The notes: a model not told the origin generated them from the sequence alone. 64,000 bases of DNA from Myxococcales bacterium (GCA_003142855.1 PLNW01000138.1:1-64000); one strand, 5' to 3'. Positions 15,706 to 24,893 are shown, counted from the stretch's first letter. Numbers and translations: made by a program.

Positions 15706-18700
15706 GTGGCCCCGGTCTCCAATTCAAAGTAGAGGCCGAAGCGATCAGTGGCCATACGCGCGGCTGCTTCTACGGAAGGTGGATTCCATCGCTCCACAGC
15801 GTCGCGAATCGGCCCGTACAGGGTGCTGAGACGAATGCGCCCGCCTTCGCGGACCTGTTGGCAGAGACGGGTGGCCTCGTCGCCGGGGACGGTGCCTATT
15901 CGTCGCGCGCGGAACACGGCCTCGCAGGGCAGGAAGTAGGCGTGAAGTCCGGTGGGCTCGCCGGAAGGGCCCAGCGCCCCGGTCAGCATGTCGCGCACCA
16001 GTCGAGCGAGGTAGTCGCGCGCACGCGCCGGGTCCAGAGCGGCGAAGCGGCGCACTTCGATTTCATGCTTGTTGCCGTCGGTGAGCAGAAGCAGCCCGCG
16101 GTGGCCAGCCCTGCCTTGCGACAGTCCCGCCGCTGCCAGCACCACGTGATCCAGAAATGCGGGCAGGGATTCTTTGTCGCGCCGGATCTCCTCGTCAGAG
16201 TCCTTGGCCCGGCAGCTCAGAATCACCGAGGCTCGCGGCCCGTCGGGCGTTTCGACGAGAACGCTGGTCCGACCCTGCAGCTCCACGGTCAACGGAGGCC
16301 GCGCTCCGTCGGCGGCCAGCTCGATTGTGATGGCCGGTAGGATCTCGTGCGCATCTTCATTTTCGAATGCCTGGCCGAAGTGCAACACACGGCTGCGTAG
16401 CGACCCGCCGCCCGCGAGGCCGCCAAACTGTTCGCTCCACTTGTTCAAGATGGCTGCGTGGCGCGTGCGCTCGGCCTCGCGGAAAAGTCCGGCCGGCCCG
16501 CGGCCTGCCAATTCTTCGCGTAGGCTGATCTCGTCGTAGCGGGCTGCCACCGCCTCGGGCGAGGGCGCGCCCGCCGACGCCAGCACCGCGCCGACCATGG
16601 CTTCGCGCAGTTGCGTTGTCCGATCCAGGGCGGCCGTGGCAAAAGATTCGTCCTCGAGGTCGGCCAGCTCGTCGTCACCTTGGCTTTCGCGCAGACGCAA
16701 GCGGAAGCGAGCCGAGCCCTGCAGAGGATCCTCAAGAAAATGTCGCAAGTCCGCCAGGGTGACGACCACTTTGTTTGTAGCTTCAATTGGCTCAGCTGGC
16801 GCCAGCGGCACTGGCAATGACAGGCGGGCTGTCACTTCAAGGAAAGCGGACGGCGACAGCGCACGGCGCAGATCCTCCACGCTCGAAGGAGCAGGCGTGC
16901 CCGCTGGCAGCGACGCACGCAAGGACTCGCCCAGAAGATGGGCCGCATGTTCGGTGCGTGCGAGCGGCAAGGCGTCCAGGCGCTCGACATCGTCATAGCG
17001 GCGCAGCGGCGGCGGCTCAGCGTCGAACAATTTGTTCACTTCATCTTCTGCAAGGTAGCCACTCGACAAGATCTCGCGCAGTTCGAGCAGCACAGCCGAG
17101 GGCGGCCGCTTCTCGCCCGTGATCTCGTCGCGGCCCACATAAGAAAGCACCAGCCGGTCGCGCGCACACAGCAGCGTCTCCAGGAACATGTAGAGATCCT
17201 GCTCGCGGGGCGTGACGTCGCCTGGCTCGCGTCGGGCCTCGCGCAAGTCCAGATCCCCGCGGCGGGCGCTGCGCGGAAAATCGCCCTGGCCCAAGCCCAG
17301 TACGAAGACCACGCGGAAGGGGATGGCCCGCATGGGCACGAACGACGCCACAGTCACGCCGCGCGCGAGGTATTGCCCGCGTGAGCCAGGGACGGACGCC
17401 AGCGCGCCGCGCGCCAGCTCGGCCGCGACCCGGTAGCTGACCGGCAAGTCCTGCAGGCCCACCTCTTCGATCTCGTCGAGGCTAGCCTGCCAGCGGCCGA
17501 GCAGTCCCTCCTCGCCGTCGTCGACGGGTTGCAAATACGCGGCCAGCATGCCGCGGATGAAGTCCAGCCACTCGGCTAGCGGGCGCTCAATCGGGCTGTC
17601 GCTGCCAACCGCGAAGCGCGCATCGGCAATCAGCGAGCGCACCAGCAACGCGAAGTCGAGCGCGCTGGCGCGATCGTCGGGCGCAACCTCGACCGGCAGA
17701 TATTGGTTCTCTCCGAGACGGACCGGGGTTTCGTCGCCGCTGCGTTCTCCCAGCATGAACGCGCCTAGCGCCAGCCGGCGCAGGCCCTGATCCCAGGTGA
17801 ACAGATCGCGATCCACGTAGCTTCCTGCGAGATCCTGCTGCTCAGCCCCGCGCACGATGCCTAGCTCGTCGATGAGGCGCAGCCAGTCCGTGGGCCGCGC
17901 CTCGGGGAAACGCGCCATCAGCGACGGGTGAGTGACGAGAGGCACCAGCTCCTTGCGCGAAAACGACGAGAACGGCAGGTCGAGCAGCATATGCGCGGCC
18001 TCGCCCAGCCGGTGCCCGCCAGCCAGCGGCAGGTCCACCACGTGGTGGGGCAAGTCGCGACTCTCGGCAAACACCGCGCTCACCTGCGACAGATAGGCGT
18101 CCTTGCGCGACTCGGGCACAATGACCGCGATGTCGTTGCAGCGCAGATCGGGCGTCGTGCGCAGGCAGCGCCAGATCTCGGCCGCCACGACTTCCAGCTC
18201 GCGGCGTATGCCTGGGCAGGCCAGCACCTGCAAGCTGCCATCACAGGCAAGGGTTGGGTCGGGTTCGCTTCTGGCCACGCGATCCAGGATGTCGTTCTGC
18301 AGGCGCGCCAGCAGCGTGGGCGCGGTCGAGGCTGCGAAGTGTTCCTCGAAGTCGTAGCCATCGAGCTCGCCGAGCAGACGCAGATTTTCGCGTCCCGGCC
18401 GGCCCCACAGGCGCAAAGCGAGATTCTCGGATAGATCGAGCAGGCCAAAGGGATCGTCGAGCGTGTGGTCTGCTTGGGGCATTCTGGCCACGCGCCGGCG
18501 TAGCTCCGCCGGGGTTTCCACGTCTTCCCAGAATTCGCGGCAGGGATTGAGCGTGTACAGGTACACATCGATGTGACGAGCCAGCACGCCAAGCATGCGA
18601 TGGTAGGCCGGCGCCACGTACGAGGCGCCGAACAAGTGTAGGGTGGGACCGAGATTGTCGGCCGCAAGCTGGCCCAGCGCCTCGGCGCGCGCCAGCAGCT

Positions 18701-19307
18701 CGTCGATGCGCAACCAGGCCACGCCCTCGGCTTGCGAGCGAAGGGCGATGCGACCCGCGGGTCCGAAGATGGCCAGCCAGAGCGCACGCTGCCAGGCTTC
18801 CGTCGCTGCGAATAGGTGGTTGTCGTCGAGGGTTGTGCCCGTCTCCCACTGCTTTACCATGTCGGCGCGCGAGGCCGCGTATTCCTCGAAGAGCGGACCC
18901 AGCTGAAAAGCGAGCTGGCAGCGTCGACGGTCAACCGCGTCGCGCGACCCACCGCCCGCGCGAAGGTAGTCGCGCACCGGCGCTATTTCTGGCCCTTGGA
19001 GAAATCCCTCGTCGTGAAACAGTGCCAGCAGGTGCGCCTGGATCTGTTGCGCATCCACCACGCGGCCGTTGGGTAGCGCCTGCTGCGCCACACGGCCGAG
19101 CAGCTTGCGCAGAAACGTGACCTGCAAATTGGCCGCGATCCCGCACGCCCGCGCCACGCCCATGCGCAGGTAGGTTTCCACATTGCGGTTGGGCACCACC
19201 ACCCGCACCGGCGCAAAAGGCCCCGCGTTCTGCCGCTCGCGCTGCATGTTGCGCACGAACGCCTGCAAGAGCGCCTCGGTGCGGTTGGAGCAGCAAACGC
19301 GAATCAT
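15702..19307 (-). CDS. recC: RecC, exodeoxyribonuclease V gamma subunit
   Basis: A 1201-residue protein with the order of a RecC subunit: a degenerate helicase-like N-terminal half (VVVPNRNVETYLRMGVARAC, then PTLHLFGASYVAPAYHRML and DIAVIVPESRKDAYLSQV) and a C-terminal part with FRVVFVLGLGQGDFPRSARR, DLDLREARREPGDVTPREQD and SYVGRDEITGEKRPPSAVLL. RecC recognises Chi in the model enzyme and holds the complex together; whether the Chi-recognition residues are conserved cannot be judged here. It is the first gene of the recC-recB operon, coupled through a GTGA overlap. Length is close to the Escherichia coli protein. Confidence 0.92.
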   Translation of the reverse strand: MIRVCCSNRTEALLQAFVRNMQRERQNAGPFAPVRVVVPNRNVETYLRMGVARACGIAANLQVTFLRKLLGRVAQQALPNGRVVDAQQIQAHLLALFHDEGFLQGPEIAPVRDYLRAGGGSRDAVDRRRCQLAFQLGPLFEEYAASRADMVKQWETGTTLDDNHLFAATEAWQRALWLAIFGPAGRIALRSQAEGVAWLRIDELLARAEALGQLAADNLGPTLHLFGASYVAPAYHRMLGVLARHIDVYLYTLNPCREFWEDVETPAELRRRVARMPQADHTLDDPFGLLDLSENLALRLWGRPGRENLRLLGELDGYDFEEHFAASTAPTLLARLQNDILDRVARSEPDPTLACDGSLQVLACPGIRRELEVVAAEIWRCLRTTPDLRCNDIAVIVPESRKDAYLSQVSAVFAESRDLPHHVVDLPLAGGHRLGEAAHMLLDLPFSSFSRKELVPLVTHPSLMARFPEARPTDWLRLIDELGIVRGAEQQDLAGSYVDRDLFTWDQGLRRLALGAFMLGERSGDETPVRLGENQYLPVEVAPDDRASALDFALLVRSLIADARFAVGSDSPIERPLAEWLDFIRGMLAAYLQPVDDGEEGLLGRWQASLDEIEEVGLQDLPVSYRVAAELARGALASVPGSRGQYLARGVTVASFVPMRAIPFRVVFVLGLGQGDFPRSARRGDLDLREARREPGDVTPREQDLYMFLETLLCARDRLVLSYVGRDEITGEKRPPSAVLLELREILSSGYLAEDEVNKLFDAEPPPLRRYDDVERLDALPLARTEHAAHLLGESLRASLPAGTPAPSSVEDLRRALSPSAFLEVTARLSLPVPLAPAEPIEATNKVVVTLADLRHFLEDPLQGSARFRLRLRESQGDDELADLEDESFATAALDRTTQLREAMVGAVLASAGAPSPEAVAARYDEISLREELAGRGPAGLFREAERTRHAAILNKWSEQFGGLAGGGSLRSRVLHFGQAFENEDAHEILPAITIELAADGARPPLTVELQGRTSVLVETPDGPRASVILSCRAKDSDEEIRRDKESLPAFLDHVVLAAAGLSQGRAGHRGLLLLTDGNKHEIEVRRFAALDPARARDYLARLVRDMLTGALGPSGEPTGLHAYFLPCEAVFRARRIGTVPGDEATRLCQQVREGGRIRLSTLYGPIRDAVERWNPPSVEAAARMATDRFGLYFELETGAT

Positions 19308-19364
19308 GGGAAGGCAGGATAACCCACAATTGGCCCCAGTCGCCGGCTGTGGGATACTTGGGTC

Positions 19365-19583
19365 ATGTCGCTGCCCGCAATTGACCTCGATCGCCTGACC
19401 ATGGATGAGCGTCTGGACCTTATTGAAAAGCTTTGGGACAGTCTTGGCGCGGAGGCGAGCATGATACCGTTGACCCCGTCCCAGCAGGAGGAACTGGATC
19501 GTCGACTCGATGCCCTGGATCGTGAAGGCGCAACCGGTTCGACGTGGGACGAAGCGATGGCGCGGATGCGCTCCTCCCGATGA
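19365..19583 (+). CDS. RelB-like addiction module antitoxin (TIGR02574 type)
   Basis: The 72-residue protein reads LTMDERLDLIEKLWDSLGAE, followed by PLTPSQQEELDRRLDALD, the characteristic short helical antitoxin that precedes ParE/RelE toxins. It wraps and inactivates the toxin and probably autoregulates. It overlaps the downstream toxin gene by 4 bp (ATGA). Upstream is only a 57-bp gap shared with the divergent recC start. Confidence 0.85.
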   Translation: MSLPAIDLDRLTMDERLDLIEKLWDSLGAEASMIPLTPSQQEELDRRLDALDREGATGSTWDEAMARMRSSR

Positions 19584-19888
19584 GGCCCATCATCATACAA
19601 CCGGCCGCCGAGGCCGACCTGGTGGCGGCCTGCGGGTGGTACAACGAAAAGCGGCGTGGGCTTGCTGACCGCTTCCTCGATGCAGCCACGGCGGCGGCTG
19701 GGTTCATCGCTGAGCATCCCGAGGCGTACCAAGTGCTTCACCGGGGTGCCCGGCGCGCGCCACTTCGCGGATTCCCGTATGGTCTGCTCTTTCGCGTCCA
19801 CGCCGACGCGATCATGGTCGTCGGAGTGTTTCACGCGAGGCTGGATCCAAAGGCTTGGCGACACCGGGTGGCGCGGGACGGCGGCTAG
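19580..19888 (+). CDS. ParE/RelE-family toxin
   Basis: A 102-residue protein beginning MRPIIIQPAAEADLVAACGW, then YNEKRRGLADRFLDAA, and ending with PYGLLFRVHADAIMVVGVFH, the canonical ParE/RelE fold including the last strand. ParE members inhibit gyrase and RelE members cut ribosomal mRNA; this sequence is closer to the ParE type, but target assignment is not safe. The ATG at 19580 was chosen because it overlaps the antitoxin stop; an earlier in-frame start would run through the antitoxin gene. Confidence 0.85.
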   Translation: MRPIIIQPAAEADLVAACGWYNEKRRGLADRFLDAATAAAGFIAEHPEAYQVLHRGARRAPLRGFPYGLLFRVHADAIMVVGVFHARLDPKAWRHRVARDGG

Positions 19889-19923
19889 CTCAGGGCATCT
19901 CGACGGCTCCGCTCTTTCAGGAC

Positions 19924-20313
19924 TCACACCCTGAGCAGCGACAGCTTGGTGTGACGAGCCACCAGGCGGAAGATTGCGTCTGCCGAAAGCAGGTCCGCGC
20001 CCAGGTCGAGCGCGCACTGGGCGACGTGAGCATCGGGGGTTGAGAGGGAAAGACCCTTGGCCGCCAGCGAGTTGCGCAATCGGCCCACGCGCAACCAGTG
20101 CGCGATGTCCGCCTGGCAAAGAGGAAGGGTCAGCAGGAATTCTTCCAGCTCGCCGCGCGCGCGTTCGGCCATCCGGCCAGAGAGAAGCTCGCTGGCGACG
20201 ACCGGCGGCAGGTACACCGTCCCTTGCTCGAGCGCGGGCTCGATGATGGCATCGCCGCTGCCTTGCCGGAAGTACGCAATCCAGGACGAAGTATCAATGA
20301 CGAGCGCGCTCAC
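19924..20313 (-). CDS. VapC-family PIN-domain toxin (third)
   Basis: This 129-residue PIN protein starts with GTG at 20313 and reads SALVIDTSSWIAYFRQGSGD (catalytic Asp), then VASELLSGRM (Glu), and STPDAHVAQCALDLGADLLS with further acidic residues. It overlaps the upstream antitoxin gene by 20 bp. The pair is convergent with the RelB/ParE pair, making a compact double toxin-antitoxin cluster. No attC-like boxes were found around it, so it is not part of the cassette array. Confidence 0.85.
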   Translation of the reverse strand: MSALVIDTSSWIAYFRQGSGDAIIEPALEQGTVYLPPVVASELLSGRMAERARGELEEFLLTLPLCQADIAHWLRVGRLRNSLAAKGLSLSTPDAHVAQCALDLGADLLSADAIFRLVARHTKLSLLRV

Positions 20314-20518
20314 GAGAGGTCTCGATGTCGATGGTCAGATGCAGCTTCCCCTTGAGCGCGCGCGCCTTGGCGGCCGCCGCCGAGCGCTTGACCCGCTCCA
20401 ACCCGGTCACCAGCGTCTCCGTGATGCCCAGGCCAGTTACTTGACACGCGTCAGCGACCAGCTTGATGGGGAGGTTGGCGGTCACCCGCCGGGTTTCCGG
20501 TCCTGCACGATGATTCAT
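20294..20518 (-). CDS. Antitoxin for the third VapC
   Basis: A 74-residue basic protein with RRVTANLPIKLVADACQVTG, followed by LGITETLVTGLERVKRSAAA, the pattern of a ribbon-helix-helix antitoxin (VapB type): one strand followed by two helices. The ATG at 20518 was selected because an inverted repeat typical of an operator begins on it and the frame upstream has no coding look. The C-terminal part overlaps the toxin gene by 20 bp. Confidence 0.7.
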   Translation of the reverse strand: MNHRAGPETRRVTANLPIKLVADACQVTGLGITETLVTGLERVKRSAAAAKARALKGKLHLTIDIETSRERARH

Positions 20519-20541
20519 ACGAGTATATGTACCGCCGTATG
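20516..20541 (-). promoter_or_regulatory. Operator candidate of the third VapBC pair
   Basis: The inverted repeat CATACG (20516-20521) and CGTATG (20536-20541) flanks AT-rich sequence including a TATACT hexamer on the minus strand (20522-20527). Ribbon-helix-helix antitoxins bind such repeats to repress their own promoter. The exact transcription start is unclear because the -10-like box lies only three bases before the ATG. Confidence 0.45.
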
Positions 20542-20724
20542 CATGAGCGGTCAAGGCCACTCCCGGCTTCCTGCGCAAAAAAAAGGCCGCGTTGAGCCTG
20601 AATGGGCCGGTTGGGGGCTGAGAGGCCCACAACTATTTGTCGTCGTTGCCGAAAATCGATCGTGCCACGACCAAGAAAACCTAGCCAAGTACAGGGCGCG
20701 CGCGTCCGCGCCGAAAGGGCCGCC

Positions 20725-21327
20725 GTGACCGAACACAGCCTTGTCCCGCTGGAACGGGTGGAGCGGACGATCGTCATCCTGCGCGGACACAGGGTCATCC
20801 TCGATTCCGACCTGGCGGCTCTGTACGGCGTGCCCGTCAAACGGTTGAACGAACAGGTCAAGCGGAATGCCGGCCGGTTTCCATCCGATTTCGCCTTCCA
20901 GCTTGCCCGCGCGGAGTTCGCCAACTTGAAGTCGCAATTTGCGACTTCAAGGTTGCAGTGGGGAGGAAGGCGGAAACTTCCGACCGCCTTCACCGAGCAT
21001 GGCGCGCTGATGGCCGCGTCGGTGTTGAACTCGCCCAGAGCCGTGGAAATGAGCATCCTGGTGGTGCAGGCGTTCGTCCGATTCCGGCGCCTCCTTGCCG
21101 CGAACCGACAGCTTGCTGTCAAGGTTGACGAGTTGGAGCGAAAGATGGACCAGAAGTTCGCAGCTCACGACAAGAGCATCGAGGCCCATCGCCAAGGCAT
21201 CGTGTGGCTGTACTCCGCCATCGAGAATCTGATGCCAACCGTGAATGACCGTCAGATCGGATTCAAGGGCAGGGGCTCGGGCAAGGTCACGGACAAGCCC
21301 AAGCGCCCGCCTCCTGGCCGTGCCTAG
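20725..21327 (+). CDS. ORF6N-domain protein (phage antirepressor-like)
   Basis: A 200-residue protein started at GTG 20725. Its first hundred residues contain VERTIVILRGHRVILDSDLA, ALYGVPVKRLNEQVKRNAGR and RKLPTAFTEHGALMAASVLN, the ORF6N DNA-binding domain found in phage antirepressors and prophage remnants. A helical segment follows (VDELERKMDQKFAAHDKSIE). No other phage gene is near, so it is probably a solitary leftover that may still bind DNA. Part of the same sequence reappears scrambled 2.4 kb downstream. Confidence 0.85.
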   Translation: MTEHSLVPLERVERTIVILRGHRVILDSDLAALYGVPVKRLNEQVKRNAGRFPSDFAFQLARAEFANLKSQFATSRLQWGGRRKLPTAFTEHGALMAASVLNSPRAVEMSILVVQAFVRFRRLLAANRQLAVKVDELERKMDQKFAAHDKSIEAHRQGIVWLYSAIENLMPTVNDRQIGFKGRGSGKVTDKPKRPPPGRA

Positions 21328-21509
21328 CGTTTCCTGTCCGCACCCGGACGAATTTCGACTCGCCACACGCGCATGGCAGGCACCGGGGCGTAGTGATATA
21401 AGACGCGACTAGCGGGGAGACGCGGACGAGATGAGACATCGAGAAGAACAGGCTTGTTTCTTCTACACTCAGGTGCAACCGGCCGAGAAGGCCGCGGGTT
21501 GAGGATCAC
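21328..21509. other. Intergenic region before the coiled-coil glycosyltransferase
   Basis: A TATAAG hexamer at about 21398 could be a -10 box, but no convincing -35 accompanies it. No gene is visible. Confidence 0.35.
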
Positions 21510-23081
21510 GTGGACGCGCCAAGCAGCTTCTCAGTCACGGCCATCATGGCCGCCTACAACCAGGAAGACATCATCGGGTTGTCTATCCAGCATCTTATCG
21601 AGCAGGGTGTGTCGGTGTACCTCATCGATCGCGCTTCGACCGACGCCACCGTGGCAGAAGCCCAACGGTTTGCCGGCAAGGGCCTCATCGCGATCGAGCG
21701 TCTTCCCGACGAATCGGGCTTCCCGCCGGAAGAGGCCCAGCGCTTTTCCTGGGTTCAGATCCTGGAGCGCAAGCAGAAGCTGGCGCAGGAATTGGACGGC
21801 GGCTGGTTCATCCACCACGGTGTTGACGAGTTCCGCGAGAGCCCGTGGCCGCACCTCGACCTGTGCCAGGCCATCCGGCGGGTGCAGGAAGCCGGTTACA
21901 ACGCCATCGACTTCGCGGCGTTCGGCTTTCCGCCCACCGACGACAACTACCGCAAGGGAGACGACCTGCGCACAACCTTCCGCTATTGCGAGTCGGCGCG
22001 CCGTTTCGACCGGCTGCGCATCAACGCGTGGAAGAGATCGCCGGTGGATTTGCTTTCGTCCGGCGGGCACGAGGCCATCATCCCGGAACGCCGCGTGTTT
22101 CCCGTCCGCTTCCTGTTGCGCCACTACCCCATCCGCAACCAGGCTCAGGGCGAGCGCAAGATCCTGCAAGAACTCGAGCCGCGCTGGGATCCGGCCGAGC
22201 GCGAGCTTGGCTCGTATGCGCAGTACGACGGCGTGGAGTCTGGCGCCGGCTTGATTCGCGACCCTGCCACGCTGACCGCCTACGATCCCGACGCCATTCG
22301 GCTACAGCTTTTCCTGCGCCACCGGGGCGTGGAGGAACTGGAATCCGCGCTGGCGGTTTCCGAGCACGACCTCGACGTCGCGCAGAAGGAAGCGACCATC
22401 CGCTCGGAGGAGACGGAGCGAGCGCGGCGCGAGCAGGTCACGGCCAGCCGCGCGACGGAGCGGGCCCAAGAGGAGCGGGAGGCGCTGGCCCGCACCCTGG
22501 TCGAGGTCGAAGGGAAGCGGGACGCTCAGACCCGCACGCTGGGGGCGACCAAATGGGAGCGGGACGAGCTGGACCGCACGCTCGACGAGGTTGAAGGTGA
22601 GCGCGACACCCTGGCCCGCACGCTGGAGGCGGTCGAAAGGGAGCGCGACACCTTGGCCCACGCGCTCGAGGAGGTTCAAGGGCAGCGCGACTCGCTGGCC
22701 CGCACGCTGAGCGACGTTCAAGCCCAGCGCGGCTCGCTGGTCCGCACGCTGGAAGAGGTTGAAGGGCAGCGCGACTCGCTGGCCCGCACGCTGAGCGACG
22801 TTCAAGCCCAGCGCGACTCGCTGGTCCGCACGCTGGAAGAAGTTGAAGGGCAGCGCGACTCGCTGGCCCGCACGCTGAGCGACGTTCAAGCCCAGCGCGA
22901 CACCCTGGCCCGCAGGCTGGACGAGGTTCAAAAGCTGCGCGATGCCCTGGCCCAATCCAACAACGAACTGGGCGCCGGCATGGCCCGGCTGCAGGCACGC
23001 ATCGACGAGCTGCTGTCGTCCTGGAGCTGGCGCGCCACCGGGCCGGCGCGGGAAGTCCTGCGCCGCCTGCGCGGCACCTGA
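21510..23081 (+). CDS. Glycosyltransferase-2-like domain fused to a repeat-built coiled coil
   Basis: The N-terminal 270 residues resemble a GT-A fold (VTAIMAAYNQEDIIGLSIQH, VYLIDRASTDATVAEA, GGWFIHHGVDEFRESPW), with an HHGVDEF segment where the DxD-type metal site is expected. Residues 326-479 are eleven 14-residue units (pattern LxRTLxxVxxxRDx), two heptads each, predicting a long parallel coiled coil. The tail SWSWRATGPAREVLRRLRG resembles the ends of envelope glycosyltransferases. It starts with GTG at 21510. The neighbouring GT-C type protein suggests a surface polysaccharide role. The near-identical units inside the coil could change number by slippage. Confidence 0.7.
   Translation: MDAPSSFSVTAIMAAYNQEDIIGLSIQHLIEQGVSVYLIDRASTDATVAEAQRFAGKGLIAIERLPDESGFPPEEAQRFSWVQILERKQKLAQELDGGWFIHHGVDEFRESPWPHLDLCQAIRRVQEAGYNAIDFAAFGFPPTDDNYRKGDDLRTTFRYCESARRFDRLRINAWKRSPVDLLSSGGHEAIIPERRVFPVRFLLRHYPIRNQAQGERKILQELEPRWDPAERELGSYAQYDGVESGAGLIRDPATLTAYDPDAIRLQLFLRHRGVEELESALAVSEHDLDVAQKEATIRSEETERARREQVTASRATERAQEEREALARTLVEVEGKRDAQTRTLGATKWERDELDRTLDEVEGERDTLARTLEAVERERDTLAHALEEVQGQRDSLARTLSDVQAQRGSLVRTLEEVEGQRDSLARTLSDVQAQRDSLVRTLEEVEGQRDSLARTLSDVQAQRDTLARRLDEVQKLRDALAQSNNELGAGMARLQARIDELLSSWSWRATGPAREVLRRLRGT
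22485..22946 (+). repeat. 42/84-bp tandem repeats encoding the coiled coil
   Basis: The coding sequence is built from 42-bp units; between about 22676 and 22900 they are arranged as nearly identical 84-bp pairs (units with SDVQAQRDS alternating with EEVEGQRDS). Outer units are more diverged, the pattern left by recent internal duplication. The array keeps the frame in every unit. Confidence 0.85.
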
Positions 23082-23191
23082 GGGCGGCGGGGATTGGTGC
23101 CAGCGCGATCCTGCGCTGACCGATCGATTCAACTTGCTGGCGCGAAGCCATTGACACATCAAGGTTCGTCCGTGGGGATCTAATCCCGATG

Positions 23192-23274
23192 GCACCGGTG
23201 GAGCGGACGATGCTCGTCGACAAGAGCATCGAACGATTTACCCATGCACCTGACTGGTGCATTCTGCGCGGACA
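23192..23274 (+). pseudogene. Scrambled remnant of an ORF6N gene
   Basis: Three short matches to the ORF6N gene at 20725 appear here: GGTGGAGCGGACGAT (23197-23211; also at 20756), CGACAAGAGCATCGA (about 23218-23232; also near 21169) and CTGCGCGGACA (about 23264-23274; also at about 20779). The first and third keep their order, with the second spliced between them, giving VERT and ILRGH pieces around a foreign segment. This is leftover DNA, not a gene. Confidence 0.4.
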
Positions 23275-24860
23275 TGTTCGGTTTGCCCCATCACCTTGCT
23301 CGCGCGGCGAGGAGCCTTTTCGAACCGCCGCGCCGGGAGCAGACCATCGCTGTCGCCATCGTCGCGGGGCTGGCCGTGCTGCTGGGGTGGCAGGCCACGT
23401 CGCCTTCGTGGTCCATGGGCATCAACTGGGACACGGCGGGATACGCCACTGACATCGGGCAGGCGTCGCCCTGGGCGAGCCCGCCGTGGAACTCCCACTA
23501 CGGCGTTGGCCAGGTGTATTGGCTTACCATGCACCTGGCCCCGCGCCTCGGCCTCACGGCGCTGGATGGGCTTCGCCTGCTCAACGCGCTGGCGCTCGCC
23601 GCTTCAGCAGTGGTGCTTACCATCTGCGCCCTCCACTTGCGGCTGCGGCCGGTCCTGGCCGCGCTAACAGGGGGACTGTACTTGGCGAGCTGGGGAACGC
23701 TGATCCTGGTCTTCACATGGGAGGACAATTTGCTGGTTCATCCAGCCGGGCTGGCGGCCTTGGCGATTTGTCTCTTTCACCTGGGTGCCTGGCGGGGGCG
23801 CACCAGCCTCTACGCAGGCTTGTGTGTCGGGCTGGCGAGCCTGATGTCCTGGCAGGGAGCGGCCTATGCCCTTCCCGTGATGTACGTGGCTTTGCTGCTG
23901 GCAGGACGAGACCGTCGCTGGTGGAAGCGTGCGCGCGATGTGGGTCTGGTGCCCTTGGGGCTGGCGCTGGCCCGATGGCTGTGGCTGTCTGTTTATTGGC
24001 TGACGGCCCATTCACTGTCCTACACAGGCTTGCTGCGGACTGCGTTCGAGAGCCCGGCGCCGAATTTCCTGCCCCAGCGATTGTCGCAATGGCTGGCGCT
24101 CTTGGCGAATCCGCACGCAATCCTTACTCACATGGGCATTGGCGTTTGCCACGAACTGGGACCGAGTGCGCGCGATTCTATTGTCCTTGTTCCCTATTGG
24201 CCCTACCTCGGAGCAGGCCTGCTTTGCCTTGCGCTTCTGCCATGGGTGGTTGCCGTGGTTAGGTCTCGCAAAGACGATGAAGGTTTTTTTCACTTCCTCA
24301 CAGCCGCCTTCTTGTTGCTGACTGCCACGGCAGCCATCTATCTCGACCTGCCGGTCGACAAGTACAAGCGCTACGACTATGTGCCGGCGTTCGTGAGCTT
24401 GGCCTTCGCTGTCGTGCCTCACTACGCAATCAGGAACAGATCGCTGAAGAGAGCGCGTATTCTCACCTGCCTTGCTGTGGCCCTCCTAGTCGGGCAAGGC
24501 GCGGCAGCCTACCAATGGAATCGGCAGTGGTACGCCAAGCTGCCAGCCACGGCGCCCAAGGACTATGTTGGACACGGCAGTCAGACCTGGTTCGCCTATA
24601 TGCGGGAGCTGAGTCACAAAGCGCCCGACGCATGCTCGTTCGTATTCTCTTTCGACGAAGTGTTGCAGGCGCGCTACCAGCTCGAAATCACGGCCTCGTT
24701 GCTCTCCGAATTGCGCCAACCCAAGGTGGTCGGCGCGCCCCCCAGTGCGCGCGAGTGGCCGCGTCGCCTGCCTTTGGCCGAAACCAAGACAGTGGCGGCC
24801 AGTCTGCGCGGGTGCGAGTGGCTTTCGCCAGGAGCGAGAAGAGTTCTCGCCGCCAAGTAG
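23274..24860 (+). CDS. Polytopic GT-C type membrane protein
   Basis: About 528 residues with ten or more membrane helices. After the first helix (TIAVAIVAGLAVLLGWQA) comes NWDTAGYATDIGQASPW, the Asp-bearing loop typical of GT-C glycosyltransferases using lipid-linked sugar donors, and later a long soluble tail with SFVFSFDEVLQARYQLEIT. An earlier start at 23244 is possible, but 23274 (MFGLPHHLARAARSLF) avoids the remnant sequence upstream. It follows the coiled-coil glycosyltransferase on the same strand and may act with it. Substrate is unknown. Confidence 0.65.
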   Translation: MFGLPHHLARAARSLFEPPRREQTIAVAIVAGLAVLLGWQATSPSWSMGINWDTAGYATDIGQASPWASPPWNSHYGVGQVYWLTMHLAPRLGLTALDGLRLLNALALAASAVVLTICALHLRLRPVLAALTGGLYLASWGTLILVFTWEDNLLVHPAGLAALAICLFHLGAWRGRTSLYAGLCVGLASLMSWQGAAYALPVMYVALLLAGRDRRWWKRARDVGLVPLGLALARWLWLSVYWLTAHSLSYTGLLRTAFESPAPNFLPQRLSQWLALLANPHAILTHMGIGVCHELGPSARDSIVLVPYWPYLGAGLLCLALLPWVVAVVRSRKDDEGFFHFLTAAFLLLTATAAIYLDLPVDKYKRYDYVPAFVSLAFAVVPHYAIRNRSLKRARILTCLAVALLVGQGAAAYQWNRQWYAKLPATAPKDYVGHGSQTWFAYMRELSHKAPDACSFVFSFDEVLQARYQLEITASLLSELRQPKVVGAPPSAREWPRRLPLAETKTVAASLRGCEWLSPGARRVLAAK

Positions 24861-24893
24861 AGCTGCGCTAAAATGCCACCAATGGATTGACCA

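Noticed and set aside
15702-19307. RecB and RecC both having 1201 codons as a sign of duplication
   Set aside because: Their motifs are those of distinct subunits; equal length is coincidence.
22485-22946. Regular repeats that could suggest a CRISPR array
   Set aside because: They are contiguous, in frame and without spacers; they encode a coiled coil.
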